A stretch of 64,000 bases of DNA from Pantoea sp. A4 (GTDB taxonomy: Bacteria; Pseudomonadota; Gammaproteobacteria; Enterobacterales; Enterobacteriaceae). The first letter of the stretch is position 1; every line of letters begins with the position of its first letter. The position numbers and the translations under genes are program-made. The DNA lies in NCBI RefSeq assembly GCF_000295955.2, contig NZ_ALXE01000025.1, forward strand, positions 153,109-217,108. The letters run 5' to 3'. Below are positions 9,762 to 19,977 of the stretch, piece after piece. The notes under the pieces were generated by a model, which was not told where the DNA came from, did no database searches, and saw only the letters and a program-made list of their open reading frames with translations.

Positions 9762-11186
9762 ATGAGTACAGAGATTAAAACTCAAGTCGTGGTATTGGGA
9801 GCAGGCCCTGCAGGTTACTCTGCTGCCTTCCGTTGCGCTGACTTAGGTCTGGAAACCATTATCGTTGAACGTTACAGCACCCTGGGTGGTGTCTGCCTTA
9901 ACGTTGGCTGTATCCCGTCAAAAGCGCTGCTTCACGTTGCGAAAGTGATTGAAGAAGCCAAAGCGTTGGAAGAGCACGGCATCGTCTTCGGCCAGCCTTC
10001 TACCGACATCAACAAGATCCGTTCGTGGAAAGAGAAAGTCATCAACCAGCTGACCGGCGGTCTGGCAGGTATGGCTAAAGGCCGTAAAGTGCAGGTAGTG
10101 AACGGTCTCGGTAAATTTACCGGTGCTAACACCCTGGTGGTTGAAGGCGAAGGCGGTACTACTACCATCAACTTCGAAAACGCCATCATCGCTGCGGGCT
10201 CACGTCCAATCGAACTGCCATTCATTCCTCATCATGATCCACGCGTGTGGGATTCCACCGATGCGCTGGAGCTGAAAGAAGTTCCTGAACGTCTGCTGGT
10301 TATGGGCGGCGGTATCATCGGTCTGGAAATGGGCACCGTTTACCACGCGCTGGGTTCAAAAATTGATGTGGTCGAGATGTTCGACCAGGTTATCCCGGCG
10401 GCGGATAAAGATGTGGTGAAAGTGTTCACCAAGCGCATCAGCAAGAAGTTCAACCTGCTGCTGGAAACCAAAGTCACCCAGGTAGAAGCCAAAGAAGACG
10501 GCATCTACGTGACGATGGAAGGCAAAAAAGCGCCAACCGAAGCACAGCGTTATGACGCAGTCCTGGTGGCAATTGGTCGCGTACCAAACGGCAAAAACCT
10601 CGATGCAGGCAAAGCCGGTGTGGAAGTGGACGATCGTGGCTTTATCCGTGTGGATAAACAACTGCGTACCAACGTACCGCACATCTACGCTATCGGTGAC
10701 ATCGTTGGTCAGCCAATGCTGGCGCACAAAGGCGTGCATGAAGGCCACGTAGCGGCAGAAGTGATTTCTGGTCTGAAGCACTACTTCGACCCGAAAGTGA
10801 TCCCTTCTATCGCCTATACCGAGCCAGAAGTTGCCTGGGTTGGCCTGACCGAGAAAGAAGCGAAAGAGAAGGGCATCAGCTACGAAGTTTCCACCTTCCC
10901 GTGGGCTGCTTCTGGTCGTGCAATCGCTTCTGACTGTGCAGACGGTATGACCAAACTGATCTTCGACAAAGAGACTCACCGTGTTATCGGTGGTGCGATT
11001 GTCGGCACCAACGGCGGCGAGCTGCTGGGTGAGATCGGTCTGGCTATCGAGATGGGCTGTGATGCAGAAGACATCGCCTTGACCATCCACGCACACCCAA
11101 CGCTGCACGAGTCAATCGGTCTGGCAGCAGAAGTGTTCGAAGGTAGCATCACCGACTTGCCAAATGCCAAGGCGAAGAAGAAGTAA
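9762..11186 (+). CDS. lpdA: Dihydrolipoyl dehydrogenase (E3)
   Basis: The 474-residue FAD flavoprotein reoxidises dihydrolipoamide with NAD+ and is shared by several 2-oxoacid dehydrogenase complexes. It shows the FAD fold GAGPAGYSA (13-21), the redox disulfide Cys45/Cys50 in GGVCLNVGCIPSK, an NAD fold (GGGIIGLE) and the C-terminal His-Glu pair in HAHPTLHE. The frame opens with ATG ATG; the second ATG gives the family N-terminus MSTEIKTQ, with GAGG upstream. Confidence 0.97.
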   Translation: MSTEIKTQVVVLGAGPAGYSAAFRCADLGLETIIVERYSTLGGVCLNVGCIPSKALLHVAKVIEEAKALEEHGIVFGQPSTDINKIRSWKEKVINQLTGGLAGMAKGRKVQVVNGLGKFTGANTLVVEGEGGTTTINFENAIIAAGSRPIELPFIPHHDPRVWDSTDALELKEVPERLLVMGGGIIGLEMGTVYHALGSKIDVVEMFDQVIPAADKDVVKVFTKRISKKFNLLLETKVTQVEAKEDGIYVTMEGKKAPTEAQRYDAVLVAIGRVPNGKNLDAGKAGVEVDDRGFIRVDKQLRTNVPHIYAIGDIVGQPMLAHKGVHEGHVAAEVISGLKHYFDPKVIPSIAYTEPEVAWVGLTEKEAKEKGISYEVSTFPWAASGRAIASDCADGMTKLIFDKETHRVIGGAIVGTNGGELLGEIGLAIEMGCDAEDIALTIHAHPTLHESIGLAAEVFEGSITDLPNAKAKKK

Positions 11187-11228
11187 TTTCTCTTCGTAAT
11201 CATCTTATTAGAAGATGATTAGGCATAA

Positions 11229-11262
11229 AAAAACAGCAGTCATTTATGGCTGCTGTTTTTTA
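11229..11262 (+). terminator. Rho-independent terminator of the pdh operon
   Basis: AAACAGCAG pairs with CTGCTGTTT over a short loop, followed by a T-run, about 45 bp after the lpdA stop. Confidence 0.88.
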
Positions 11263-11313
11263 TTTTTCATTCAACATGTAAAGAGGCAACTGTTAATAGT
11301 AAAAAATTTCAGA

Positions 11314-11577
11314 TTAAATTTCGTAATGGAATCGGCAGGCGATGACCGTCAGTTCACCCTCGTTGACGCTATAAACTAATCGATGCTCTCTGTTTATTCT
11401 TCGTGAATAAAGTGCAGGGTTTTTGAAGTGCCTTAGCCGCTCTGGTTTTCCAATTCCCTCAAAAGGATTTTCCTGACAAGCTTTAATCAGTTCTCTTATC
11501 CTTTCTATTAATTTAGGATCATTATCTTTCCAGTAATTAAAGTCTGCGGCCGCTCTTTTAGTAAAGCGAATTTTCAA
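11314..11577 (-). CDS. yoeB: YoeB-family ribosome-dependent mRNA interferase toxin
   Basis: The 87-residue protein has the RelE/YoeB fold and motifs: YWKDND near the N-terminus, NPFEGIGKPERL (Glu46), SRRINREHRLVY (Arg66) and a C-terminal RFHYE (His84, Tyr85). These match the catalytic residues of E. coli YoeB (Glu46, Arg65, His83, Tyr84). It would cut mRNA in the ribosomal A site. The start overlaps the antitoxin stop by 4 bp (ATGA type), so the two are translationally coupled. Confidence 0.92.
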   Translation of the reverse strand: MKIRFTKRAAADFNYWKDNDPKLIERIRELIKACQENPFEGIGKPERLRHFKNPALYSRRINREHRLVYSVNEGELTVIACRFHYEI

Positions 11578-11819
11578 ACGTCAATTTCCACAATATCGCC
11601 GTTATCTAACTCATCTAACGAAGCATTGAGATGAGCAGCGTTAGCAGGGTTACTGAAAAGGTACAGGGTTTCAATCATTGCGTCATACTCCGCGGCATCG
11701 ATCATAATCACATCCGGTGCATCACGACGAACAATGCGGACAGGCTCAGCATCGTCTGAGACTCGCTGCATTGTTTCGGCAAAGTGTTTCCGGGCATCGG
11801 TGAATGTTAAGACCTGCAT
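11574..11819 (-). CDS. yefM: YefM-family antitoxin
   Basis: The 81-residue protein begins MQVLTFTDARKHFAETMQRV, the Phd/YefM N-terminal DNA-binding fold. The C-terminal half (LYLFSNPANAAHLNASLDEL) is the segment that wraps and neutralises YoeB. It normally represses its own operon, with YoeB as corepressor. It lies directly upstream of yoeB; a palindromic operator is 25 bp before the start. Confidence 0.93.
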   Translation of the reverse strand: MQVLTFTDARKHFAETMQRVSDDAEPVRIVRRDAPDVIMIDAAEYDAMIETLYLFSNPANAAHLNASLDELDNGDIVEIDV

Positions 11820-11844
11820 GGTGTACTACCCCTGATTTAAGACA

Positions 11845-11863
11845 GTGTATAAACAATATACAC
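11845..11863 (-). promoter_or_regulatory. Palindromic operator of yefM-yoeB
   Basis: GTGTATA and TATACAC form a perfect 7-bp inverted repeat around TTGTT, just upstream of yefM. A TGTAC half-site (minus strand GGTACATGTG) adjoins it. The layout resembles the E. coli yefM operator, with a long and a short palindrome. Confidence 0.7.
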
Positions 11864-12011
11864 ATGTACCAGTTTAAGTACAAGTTTTGTGCGCAGGCCG
11901 GTTTAATTGCTCTTCGTACAGGAGCCGAATTTGTCTCCTTGATTTATGGCAAGCACAAAGCTACTCTTTTCACCGTGTCTAATGAATAGGGTAGCCCAAC
12001 GCCTGCATTGT

Positions 12012-12127
12012 TATAATGCTTGATGAGTACTACCGGCTATTCGTTTCAACGGCTAGGTTGAGACGAAATAGCCTCAAGCGGCGGGTTATATTCTACTTAA
12101 AATAGTGCCTCTGGCACTATTTTTTTT
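12012..12127 (+). ncRNA. Predicted structured small RNA with its own terminator
   Basis: A TATAAT hexamer (12012-12017) precedes, by about 17 nt, a long hairpin: a 16-bp stem with one G-U pair and one bulged A, arms 12035-12050 and 12057-12073, loop GGCTAG. A 25-nt single-stranded linker follows, then a perfect 11-bp terminator stem (12099-12109 with 12113-12123) and a run of eight T. Transcription would start near 12024, giving about 100 nt. No good -35 is visible, so an activator may be needed. It matches no small RNA I recognise. Confidence 0.55.
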
Positions 12128-12188
12128 GCTTTTATTTTATGGTCTTTTATTTAGGTGTTTATTTAAGGTGATTAATTAAATTGATATT

Positions 12189-13097
12189 CTAATTTTTAGA
12201 ATTGTTGTGCGCCTTTAACCAGTCAATAAAACAGCGTAGCGGCGTAGAGATATAACGGCGGCTGGGATAATAGAGCCAGAAGCCTTCTGCGTAATGCGTA
12301 TATTCACCCAGTAATTCAACCAAACGGCCATCAGCCAGTGCTGGCGCTGCGCTATCTTCATGCACAAAAGCAATGCCCACACCGGCCAGTGCAGCTTCAA
12401 CAATGCGTTCATTGTTGTCCAGCGTCAGCGAACCGCGCACGGCGACTTCCTGCTTATGTCCTTCCTGCCAGAACTCCCAGCGATAGCGGCGGCCGCTGGG
12501 AAAGCGGCGCTCGATGCAGGGGAAACGCAGCAGATCTTCCGGTTGCAGTGGCACGCCGTGGCGCGCAATAAACGCCGGGCTGGCAACGGCCTGCGCACGC
12601 ACCTCCGGGCCAAAGGGGACCGCAACCATATCCTGAGCCAGCACGTCGCCGTAGCGCACGCCCGCATCAAAACCCGCATCAACGATATCCAGCAGGGCAT
12701 CATTGCTGTCGATTTCAACGCTGATTTCCGGGTAGTGCAGCACAAACGGCAGAATCAGACGCGAGAAAAACAGCGCTTCAGCAGAGCGCGGCATACTGAG
12801 TTTCAGGGTGCCACGGGGTGAGTCACGCCAGTTGTTTAACTCATCTACCGCCTGCGACAGATCCAGCAGCGCGGGCTGAATGCGCAGCAGAAAACGTTCC
12901 CCGGCTTCCGTTAATGAGACCGTCCGTGTGGTGCGATTCAGCAAGCGGACGCCAAGGCGCTGCTCAAAATGGCGCATCGCGTGGCTGAGGGAGGAGGGCG
13001 TGAGATTGCGCTCCTCAGCCGCTTTACGAAAGCTGCGGTGCAGGGCAATCGCAGTAAACATCTCCAGCTCTTGCAGTGTGGCGCGGTATTGGCTCAT
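12189..13097 (-). CDS. LysR-family transcriptional regulator
   Basis: The 302-residue protein has an N-terminal winged helix (about 8-65: FTAIALHRSFRKAAEERNLTPS, then RLGVRLLNRTTRTVSLTEAG) and a C-terminal periplasmic-binding-like effector domain. It is divergent from an aldo/keto reductase gene with 98 bp between them, the usual arrangement for a LysR regulator and its target. The helix-turn-helix resembles the AaeR/PgrR/DsdC-like group of regulators paired with oxidoreductases. The inducer is unknown. Confidence 0.88.
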   Translation of the reverse strand: MSQYRATLQELEMFTAIALHRSFRKAAEERNLTPSSLSHAMRHFEQRLGVRLLNRTTRTVSLTEAGERFLLRIQPALLDLSQAVDELNNWRDSPRGTLKLSMPRSAEALFFSRLILPFVLHYPEISVEIDSNDALLDIVDAGFDAGVRYGDVLAQDMVAVPFGPEVRAQAVASPAFIARHGVPLQPEDLLRFPCIERRFPSGRRYRWEFWQEGHKQEVAVRGSLTLDNNERIVEAALAGVGIAFVHEDSAAPALADGRLVELLGEYTHYAEGFWLYYPSRRYISTPLRCFIDWLKAHNNSKN

Positions 13098-13195
13098 TAG
13101 TGAATTTTACTCAGTAAATAGGCGAATTAACGCCAATTGTTGCCGTGATTGTTGAGGTTTATAACATTAACATCAACTGAGATGAGGATGAAATA

Positions 13196-14194
<999 letters not shown>

Positions 14195-14218
14195 ACAATA
14201 CTGCGTAATAACCACGCA

Positions 14219-14246
14219 AAGCAGGCCGATTATGGTCTGCTTTTTT
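14219..14246 (+). terminator. Terminator of the aldo/keto reductase gene
   Basis: AAGCAGGCC pairs with GGTCTGCTT over a 6-nt loop, followed by six T. Confidence 0.85.
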
Positions 14247-14312
14247 GTTATATGGCATCCGTTCAGCGTAATCCACTGTCAGCAAAGGAGATGTTGCTTT
14301 TTTGTAAACAGA

Positions 14313-14341
14313 TTAACAAACAGGCGGAATCCTGCTATGCT
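14313..14341 (+). promoter_or_regulatory. acnB promoter
   Basis: TTAACA (14313-14318) and TATGCT (14336-14341) are 17 bp apart, about 90 bp before the acnB start. Confidence 0.65.
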
Positions 14342-14436
14342 GGCCAACGCGGAACCGGGCACCTTACCCTACTTCATGGAATGCTTTGTCATCGGGGTGC
14401 ACCGGAAACCCATACAATGAGAGCGAGGAGAACGTC

Positions 14437-17034
14437 GTGCTAGAAGAATACCGTAAGCACGTTGCTGAGCGTGCTACCCAGGGGATCGTACCTAAGCCGT
14501 TAGATGCTTCCCAGATGGCCGCGCTGGTAGAACTGCTAAAAAGCCCACCCGAGGGCGAAGAAGAATTTCTGACCGATCTGTTGGTCAACCGTGTACCACC
14601 AGGTGTTGATGAAGCTGCTTATGTAAAAGCTGGATTCCTTGCCGCTGTCGCCAAAGGCGAAGCGACCTCTCCTCTGGTCACCCGTGAAAAAGCCGTTGAA
14701 CTGCTGGGCACCATGCAGGGCGGTTATAACATCCATGCGCTGATCGAGGCGCTCGACGAAGAAGCGCTGGCACCGATTGCCGCTGAAGCGCTGTCTCACA
14801 CGCTGCTGATGTTCGACAACTTCTATGATGTTGAAGAGAAAGCCAAAGCAGGCAACCCTCACGCGAAAAAAATCATCCAGTCATGGGCGGATGCTGAGTG
14901 GTTCCTGAAGCGTCCGAAACTGGCAGAAAAAATCACCACCACCGTGTTCAAAGTGACCGGCGAAACCAACACCGATGACCTTTCACCGGCACCGGATGCA
15001 TGGTCACGCCCGGATATTCCACTGCACGCGCTGGCTATGCTGAAGAACGCCCGTGAAGGTATCGAGCCTGATGAGCCAGGCGTGATTGGCCCAATCAAAC
15101 AGATCGAAGCGCTGCAGCAGAAAGGCTTCCCACTGACTTACGTGGGCGACGTTGTGGGTACGGGTTCTTCCCGTAAATCTGCGACTAACTCCGTATTGTG
15201 GTTCATGGGGGATGACATCCCTTACGTGCCTAACAAGAAAGGTGGCGGCCTGTGCCTCGGCGGTAAAATCGCACCTATCTTCTTCAACACCATGGAAGAT
15301 GCTGGCGCACTGCCGATCGAAGTGGACGTTGACCGTCTGAACATGGGCGATGTGATTGACGTTTACCCGTACAAGGGTGAAGTGCGTAATCACGAAACCG
15401 ACGAGCTGCTGGCAACCTTCGAGCTGAAAACCGAAGTGCTGCTGGATGAAGTCCGTGCCGGTGGCCGTATTCCACTGATCATTGGTCGTGGCCTGACCAC
15501 CAAAGCACGTGAGTCTCTGGGTCTGCCGCACAGCGATGTGTTTGTGAAAGCCAAAGACGTTGCAGAAAGCACCCGTGGTTACTCACTGGCGCAGAAAATG
15601 GTTGGCCGTGCCTGTGGCGTTGAAGGTATCCGTCCGGGTGCCTACTGTGAACCTAAAATGACCTCTGTAGGTTCTCAGGACACCACCGGTCCAATGACCC
15701 GTGATGAACTGAAAGACCTGGCGTGCCTGGGCTTCTCATCCGATTTAGTCATGCAGTCATTCTGTCATACCGCAGCCTATCCTAAGCCGGTTGACGTGAC
15801 CACGCACCACACCCTGCCTGACTTCATTATGAACCGTGGCGGTGTCTCACTGCGTCCGGGTGACGGCGTTATCCACAGCTGGCTGAACCGTATGCTGCTG
15901 CCAGATACCGTGGGTACCGGCGGCGATTCACACACCCGTTTCCCAATCGGTATCTCCTTCCCGGCAGGTTCTGGTCTGGTGGCATTTGCTGCTGCGACCG
16001 GCGTGATGCCACTGGATATGCCTGAGTCAGTGCTGGTGCGCTTCAAAGGCGAAATGCAGCCGGGCATTACCCTGCGCGATCTGGTGCATGCGATCCCGCT
16101 GTACGCTATCAAAGCAGGCCTGCTGACCGTTGAGAAAAAAGGGAAGAAAAACATCTTCTCTGGCCGCGTACTGGAAATCGAAGGTCTGCCGAAGCTGAAA
16201 GTGGAGCAGGCGTTTGAGCTGACGGATGCATCTGCTGAACGTTCTGCGGCAGGCTGTACCATCAAGCTGGATAAAGAGCCGATCATTGAGTACCTGAACT
16301 CAAACATCGTACTGCTGAAGTGGATGATCTCTGAAGGTTACGGCGATCGTCGTACGCTGGAGCGCCGCGTTGAAGGTATGCAGAAATGGCTGGCCGATCC
16401 GCAACTGCTGGAAGGCGATGCGGATGCAGAGTACGCCGCGGTGATCGATATCGATCTGGCGGAGATCAAAGAGCCAATTCTGTGTGCACCAAACGATCCA
16501 GACGATGCGCGCTGGCTGTCTGACGTGCAGGGTGAAACCATTGATGAAGTGTTCATCGGTTCCTGCATGACCAACATCGGTCACTTCCGTGCAGCAGGTA
16601 AACTGCTGGATGCGCACAAAGGCCAGTTGCCAACGCGTCTGTGGGTGGCACCGCCAACCAAGATGGACGCAGCACAGCTGACGGAAGAGGGCTATTACAG
16701 CGTCTTCGGTAAGAGTGGTGCGCGTATTGAGATCCCTGGCTGTTCACTGTGCATGGGTAACCAGGCGCGCGTGAAAGATGGCGCAACGGTCGTTTCTACC
16801 TCAACGCGTAACTTCCCGAACCGCCTGGGTACGGGCGCTAACGTGTTCCTGGCTTCAGCCGAGCTGGCTGCCGTGGCCTCACTGTTAGGCAAACTGCCAA
16901 CGCCGGAAGAGTATCAGCAGTATATGGTTCAGGTGGATAAAACCGCTGATGACACCTATCGCTATCTCAACTTCGATCAGCTGAATCAGTACACTGATAA
17001 AGCAGATGGTGTGATTTTCCAGACCGCAGTCTGA
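14437..17034 (+). CDS. acnB: Aconitate hydratase B
   Basis: AcnB interconverts citrate and isocitrate in the TCA cycle and also acts on 2-methylaconitate; the apo form binds mRNA. The 865 residues equal E. coli AcnB in length. The [4Fe-4S] cysteines lie in GSCMTNIGH and CSLCMGN. The start is GTG ([12 protein letters not shown]), chosen because it aligns with E. coli and has GAGGAG 6-9 bases before it; the frame is open 17 codons further upstream. Confidence 0.97.
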   Translation: MLEEYRKHVAERATQGIVPKPLDASQMAALVELLKSPPEGEEEFLTDLLVNRVPPGVDEAAYVKAGFLAAVAKGEATSPLVTREKAVELLGTMQGGYNIHALIEALDEEALAPIAAEALSHTLLMFDNFYDVEEKAKAGNPHAKKIIQSWADAEWFLKRPKLAEKITTTVFKVTGETNTDDLSPAPDAWSRPDIPLHALAMLKNAREGIEPDEPGVIGPIKQIEALQQKGFPLTYVGDVVGTGSSRKSATNSVLWFMGDDIPYVPNKKGGGLCLGGKIAPIFFNTMEDAGALPIEVDVDRLNMGDVIDVYPYKGEVRNHETDELLATFELKTEVLLDEVRAGGRIPLIIGRGLTTKARESLGLPHSDVFVKAKDVAESTRGYSLAQKMVGRACGVEGIRPGAYCEPKMTSVGSQDTTGPMTRDELKDLACLGFSSDLVMQSFCHTAAYPKPVDVTTHHTLPDFIMNRGGVSLRPGDGVIHSWLNRMLLPDTVGTGGDSHTRFPIGISFPAGSGLVAFAAATGVMPLDMPESVLVRFKGEMQPGITLRDLVHAIPLYAIKAGLLTVEKKGKKNIFSGRVLEIEGLPKLKVEQAFELTDASAERSAAGCTIKLDKEPIIEYLNSNIVLLKWMISEGYGDRRTLERRVEGMQKWLADPQLLEGDADAEYAAVIDIDLAEIKEPILCAPNDPDDARWLSDVQGETIDEVFIGSCMTNIGHFRAAGKLLDAHKGQLPTRLWVAPPTKMDAAQLTEEGYYSVFGKSGARIEIPGCSLCMGNQARVKDGATVVSTSTRNFPNRLGTGANVFLASAELAAVASLLGKLPTPEEYQQYMVQVDKTADDTYRYLNFDQLNQYTDKADGVIFQTAV

Positions 17035-17052
17035 GTCTGAATTCCGCCGAAT

Positions 17053-17078
17053 AAGCCACCTTCGGGTGGCTTTTTTTT
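17053..17078 (+). terminator. Terminator of acnB
   Basis: AAGCCACC-ttcg-GGTGGCTT, a UUCG tetraloop hairpin followed by T8, 18 bp after the acnB stop. Confidence 0.92.
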
Positions 17079-17231
17079 GCCTGAAAATCAGCGTGAAAAC
17101 TTTATTCTGCGCGCCTCTAAACTCATGACGACTGTTGCCCACTTATAGCCTGAAAATCTCAAGCCGGGTCGTGCTGTTCACTGCGGTGGGCAGGAGGCCT
17201 GAACTCTGCGTTTTATACAGGAAGCTTAATT

Positions 17232-17981
17232 ATGGCGATCGTCATTCACTCTCCCGCTGCGGCGGCACTGGCAACACACGCTTATCCGATTGGCGCAGGT
17301 AAAAATCAGGAGCGCTACACAGAGATCATCCAGCACAGCCAGCACCCCGGTGTCTGGCATAGCCCACTTGCCGCGCAGCTGATGCCGTTTATGGCTCAGA
17401 TCCCGCAGCTTAAAAATCACAATCTGGTACTGGGTTACTTTGATGCTGCACAGGCAGAGCCTCTGTATCTCGACTCTGCCACCGGGCAGTCGCTGACACG
17501 CCAGGATCTCCAGGAGAATCCCAGAGATGTGGCGGCCATCGTCAAATTTGACCATCACTTCGAACCGTTGTTTATTCGCGGCCAGCATCCCGAGCCCTAT
17601 CACAACAAACTTTTCAAAGTCAGTGAGATGACCTTGCCTCAGGCACTGGCCGTCGCGGCGCAACCGAAAAAACTCGCGAATGCGCCAGGCCACTGGATCC
17701 GCCATGAGGGGGATAACATCAGCCAGCAGTTCAACGATCTACTCCAGCAGCGCAAAGCCAGTAATGCGCCATTCCCGGCCACCAGTGATTTAAATCGGGC
17801 TTTACTTCAGGTCGAGCAGCAGCAAAGAAAACAAGCGCAGGATATAAGCGGAGAGCCGCTGCGTAGCCAAAAACTAAACCAGAAGCCGAGCAGATTTTGG
17901 CCCGCTAATCTTTTCTCGCATAAATCCCCAAAACCGGTGGTCTCTACGGAGACATGGCGTCCGTTAAAAGATGTGTTTTAA
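17232..17981 (+). CDS. Unknown protein, one copy of the domain shared with the next gene
   Basis: I do not recognise this 249-residue protein. It has no signal peptide or membrane segment. Residues 28-135 form a unit (SQHPGVWHSPLAAQLMPFMAQ, an LDSATGQ strand, an IVKFD strand, then MTLPQALAVA) that aligns with two units in the downstream protein. The C-terminal 80 residues are Gln-, Lys- and Pro-rich and probably flexible. GGAAGC precedes the ATG. It lies 33 bp before the next gene, probably in one operon, inserted between acnB and yacL, which adjoin in E. coli. A secreted effector or a cytosolic accessory protein are both possible. Confidence 0.7.
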   Translation: MAIVIHSPAAAALATHAYPIGAGKNQERYTEIIQHSQHPGVWHSPLAAQLMPFMAQIPQLKNHNLVLGYFDAAQAEPLYLDSATGQSLTRQDLQENPRDVAAIVKFDHHFEPLFIRGQHPEPYHNKLFKVSEMTLPQALAVAAQPKKLANAPGHWIRHEGDNISQQFNDLLQQRKASNAPFPATSDLNRALLQVEQQQRKQAQDISGEPLRSQKLNQKPSRFWPANLFSHKSPKPVVSTETWRPLKDVF

Positions 17982-18014
17982 GCCAATGTAACGCCTAACT
18001 GTAAGGAGATCGCC

Positions 18015-19403
18015 ATGGGAATCAATGCGGTACAACCTACCATTACTGGCGCTACACCACCTGCCAGCGCGGTGGGAACAGAGGTGGTAGACAAAGCCAG
18101 ACAAACCTATCAGCAGCTTATTGCCACATTAGATCACCCGGCATTATGGACCAGCCGGATGTCAGGGGCGTTGGTCTCTGAACTGGCGAAAACACCCCTG
18201 CTGAAGGGCCGGGCCGCAACGCTGATTGTGCTGGATCGTCAGCAAAATATTTTCAAGGCGGTCGACTTACGTAGCGGCAGAGAGCTGGATGCGGCCAGCG
18301 TCAATCTGAGTAAAAGTCAGCAGTTGATCATTGAACGTAGTGAGCAGGAAGCGGATGGCTGCTTTCGGGTAATCCACAACGACAGGGGGTATGTAAAATT
18401 TGATCGACATCCTCAGGGTGGGTTTGGCATCCGTAATGACCCGCGCAATCCCACTTTTACCACCCCGGCCTCGTTCCCGTTTCTGGATTCCCTGGCGCTG
18501 GCGCTGTTCAGTCATAAAAAGAGCCGCAGCGCGATGGCGATTGCAACCCACCGTGAGATGTTACGTCAGCAACTGCGCGCTGTTATACAGGAGAAAATCG
18601 CGGCTATGGGGCCAGGCCTGACTAACGATGCCCATGCACCGCGTATTATCGCCCCTCATCCCAAACGGCCACTCACAGCACCTTCACTTTCCGCGCCCGG
18701 TTTTAACTCCGTACCTGTCGTGCAACCGCTCAATAACGCGCACATTGCCGCTACGCTCCATGACAATACTTTCTGGCAGAGTAAGAATGCGGAGCCAATG
18801 TTGCCGCTGTTGGTCCAAACGGAAATGATGCGATCACAGGATAGCGTACTGGTACTGCTGGATCGCGCAGGTAAAAAGTTTCACGCCTGGGATTCTCGTA
18901 CCGGGCAGCATGCGGATTTAAAACAGGCGATTCAGGACAAACGTCATCAGATCACCATCGAGCGAAGCGGTTCTGGTTACCGTGCGCTTCGCGATACACA
19001 GGTCGATAAGCTGTTGAGCACGACCCATTCTCAGGATGATTTAGCTGCACACCCTCTGATCTCCTTACCGGAAGCGATCGCTACCGGGCTTTACCCCCTG
19101 AATCTTACGGGAAACAGGACGCTGAGCGCCAAAACCACTCGGCTGCTACAGCAACAGGCGTACCAGTTAGTGGCTGAGCGGCAGAAAGAGGCTGGGTGGC
19201 GTACGGAGAATGCTCAGCCTTTGCAGCTGATAAGCAGCCATAAGCCAGTAATCGATTCGGATTCGCTACCGCAGTCGAAAAAACGTCATGGGGTAAAACA
19301 GATGATTCCTGCTGCTATATCCTACGTTGTCCGAACCGCAACGCAGATTACGCAGGCTGTTTCAGCCGGGATCGGTTCACTGTTTAATCGCCATCACTCA
19401 TAA
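18015..19403 (+). CDS. Unknown protein with two copies of the same novel domain
   Basis: The 462-residue protein is not recognised. Copy A (about 32-170) has [39 protein letters not shown] and LIIERSEQ, ending in [11 protein letters not shown]. Copy B (about 245-350) has [30 protein letters not shown] and [11 protein letters not shown], ending in [10 protein letters not shown]. The 30-residue N-terminus is rich in Ala, Thr and Pro and the C-terminus holds an amphipathic segment ([20 protein letters not shown]). No catalytic motif is evident. AAGGAG precedes the start by 6 bases. The disordered N-terminus would suit a secreted effector, but no hrp box or secretion gene is nearby. Confidence 0.72.
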   Translation: MGINAVQPTITGATPPASAVGTEVVDKARQTYQQLIATLDHPALWTSRMSGALVSELAKTPLLKGRAATLIVLDRQQNIFKAVDLRSGRELDAASVNLSKSQQLIIERSEQEADGCFRVIHNDRGYVKFDRHPQGGFGIRNDPRNPTFTTPASFPFLDSLALALFSHKKSRSAMAIATHREMLRQQLRAVIQEKIAAMGPGLTNDAHAPRIIAPHPKRPLTAPSLSAPGFNSVPVVQPLNNAHIAATLHDNTFWQSKNAEPMLPLLVQTEMMRSQDSVLVLLDRAGKKFHAWDSRTGQHADLKQAIQDKRHQITIERSGSGYRALRDTQVDKLLSTTHSQDDLAAHPLISLPEAIATGLYPLNLTGNRTLSAKTTRLLQQQAYQLVAERQKEAGWRTENAQPLQLISSHKPVIDSDSLPQSKKRHGVKQMIPAAISYVVRTATQITQAVSAGIGSLFNRHHS

Positions 19404-19561
19404 CGTTCAAGCCATTCCGGCAGCGGCGGTTTCCCGCCGCTGAGGCTGATTTCCTCGCAGATTACGGGCATAATGCGGCCACGATCACATATCACTTTCC
19501 GGTTGTGCACAACACTGAAGCTATGCCGCATAACCGCCGCGTTTTGTTTGAGGAAAACCCT

Positions 19562-19936
19562 ATGGAATATGAATTTCTGCGCGATCTGAGCGGGCAGGTC
19601 CGCGTGCGTATGTCGATGGACCATGAAGCCGTAGGGCACTGGTTCAATGAAGAAGTGAAAGACAATTTCGGCCTGCTGGAAGAAGTTGAAGCCGCGATTG
19701 CGTCAGTGAAAGGCAGCGAGCGCCAGTGGCAGCGGGTGGGTTGTGAATACACGATCTGGCTGGATGAAGAAGAGGTGATGATTCGCGCCAACCAGCTGGA
19801 ACTGGAAGATGACGGCATCGAAGAGGGCATGAACTACTACGACGAAGAGAGCCTCTCTTTCTGCGGCGTCGAAGACTTCCTTGCGGTGATCGCCGCCTAT
19901 CGCCAGTTCATGCAGCAGTATGGTGCTAAGCGCTAA
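19562..19936 (+). CDS. yacL: YacL family protein
   Basis: The 124-residue acidic protein matches E. coli YacL throughout: [23 protein letters not shown] at the N-terminus, [12 protein letters not shown], then [21 protein letters not shown]. Its function is not established. I chose the ATG at 19562, which has GAGG upstream and the family N-terminus; the frame runs 19 codons further. It follows acnB in E. coli; here two extra genes lie between. Confidence 0.92.
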   Translation: MEYEFLRDLSGQVRVRMSMDHEAVGHWFNEEVKDNFGLLEEVEAAIASVKGSERQWQRVGCEYTIWLDEEEVMIRANQLELEDDGIEEGMNYYDEESLSFCGVEDFLAVIAAYRQFMQQYGAKR

Positions 19937-19952
19937 GCGCTAAGCGCTGAGC
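19925..19952 (+). repeat. Short 7-bp tandem repeat across the yacL stop
   Basis: GCTAAGC occurs three times in a row plus one variant (GCTGAGC). The yacL stop codon lies within the second unit. Confidence 0.85.
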
Positions 19953-19969
19953 GTGAAGTCACGCTCAGC
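19946..19969. terminator. Hairpin between convergent yacL and SDR genes
   Basis: GCTGAGCGTG-aagt-CACGCTCAGC is a perfect 10-bp stem between two convergent genes. T-runs are weak on both sides. Confidence 0.6.
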
Positions 19970-19977
19970 CCTCAAGA

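Noticed and set aside
12035..12073. Hairpin considered as an integron attC site
   Set aside because: The AAC...GTT core is suggestive, but the flanking bases do not fit RYYYAAC/GTTRRRY, there is a single copy, and no integrase is near. A small RNA with its own terminator explains it better.
17100..17231. Search for an hrp box ahead of the unknown gene pair
   Set aside because: No GGAACC-N15/16-CCAC pattern was found, so type III regulation is not supported.
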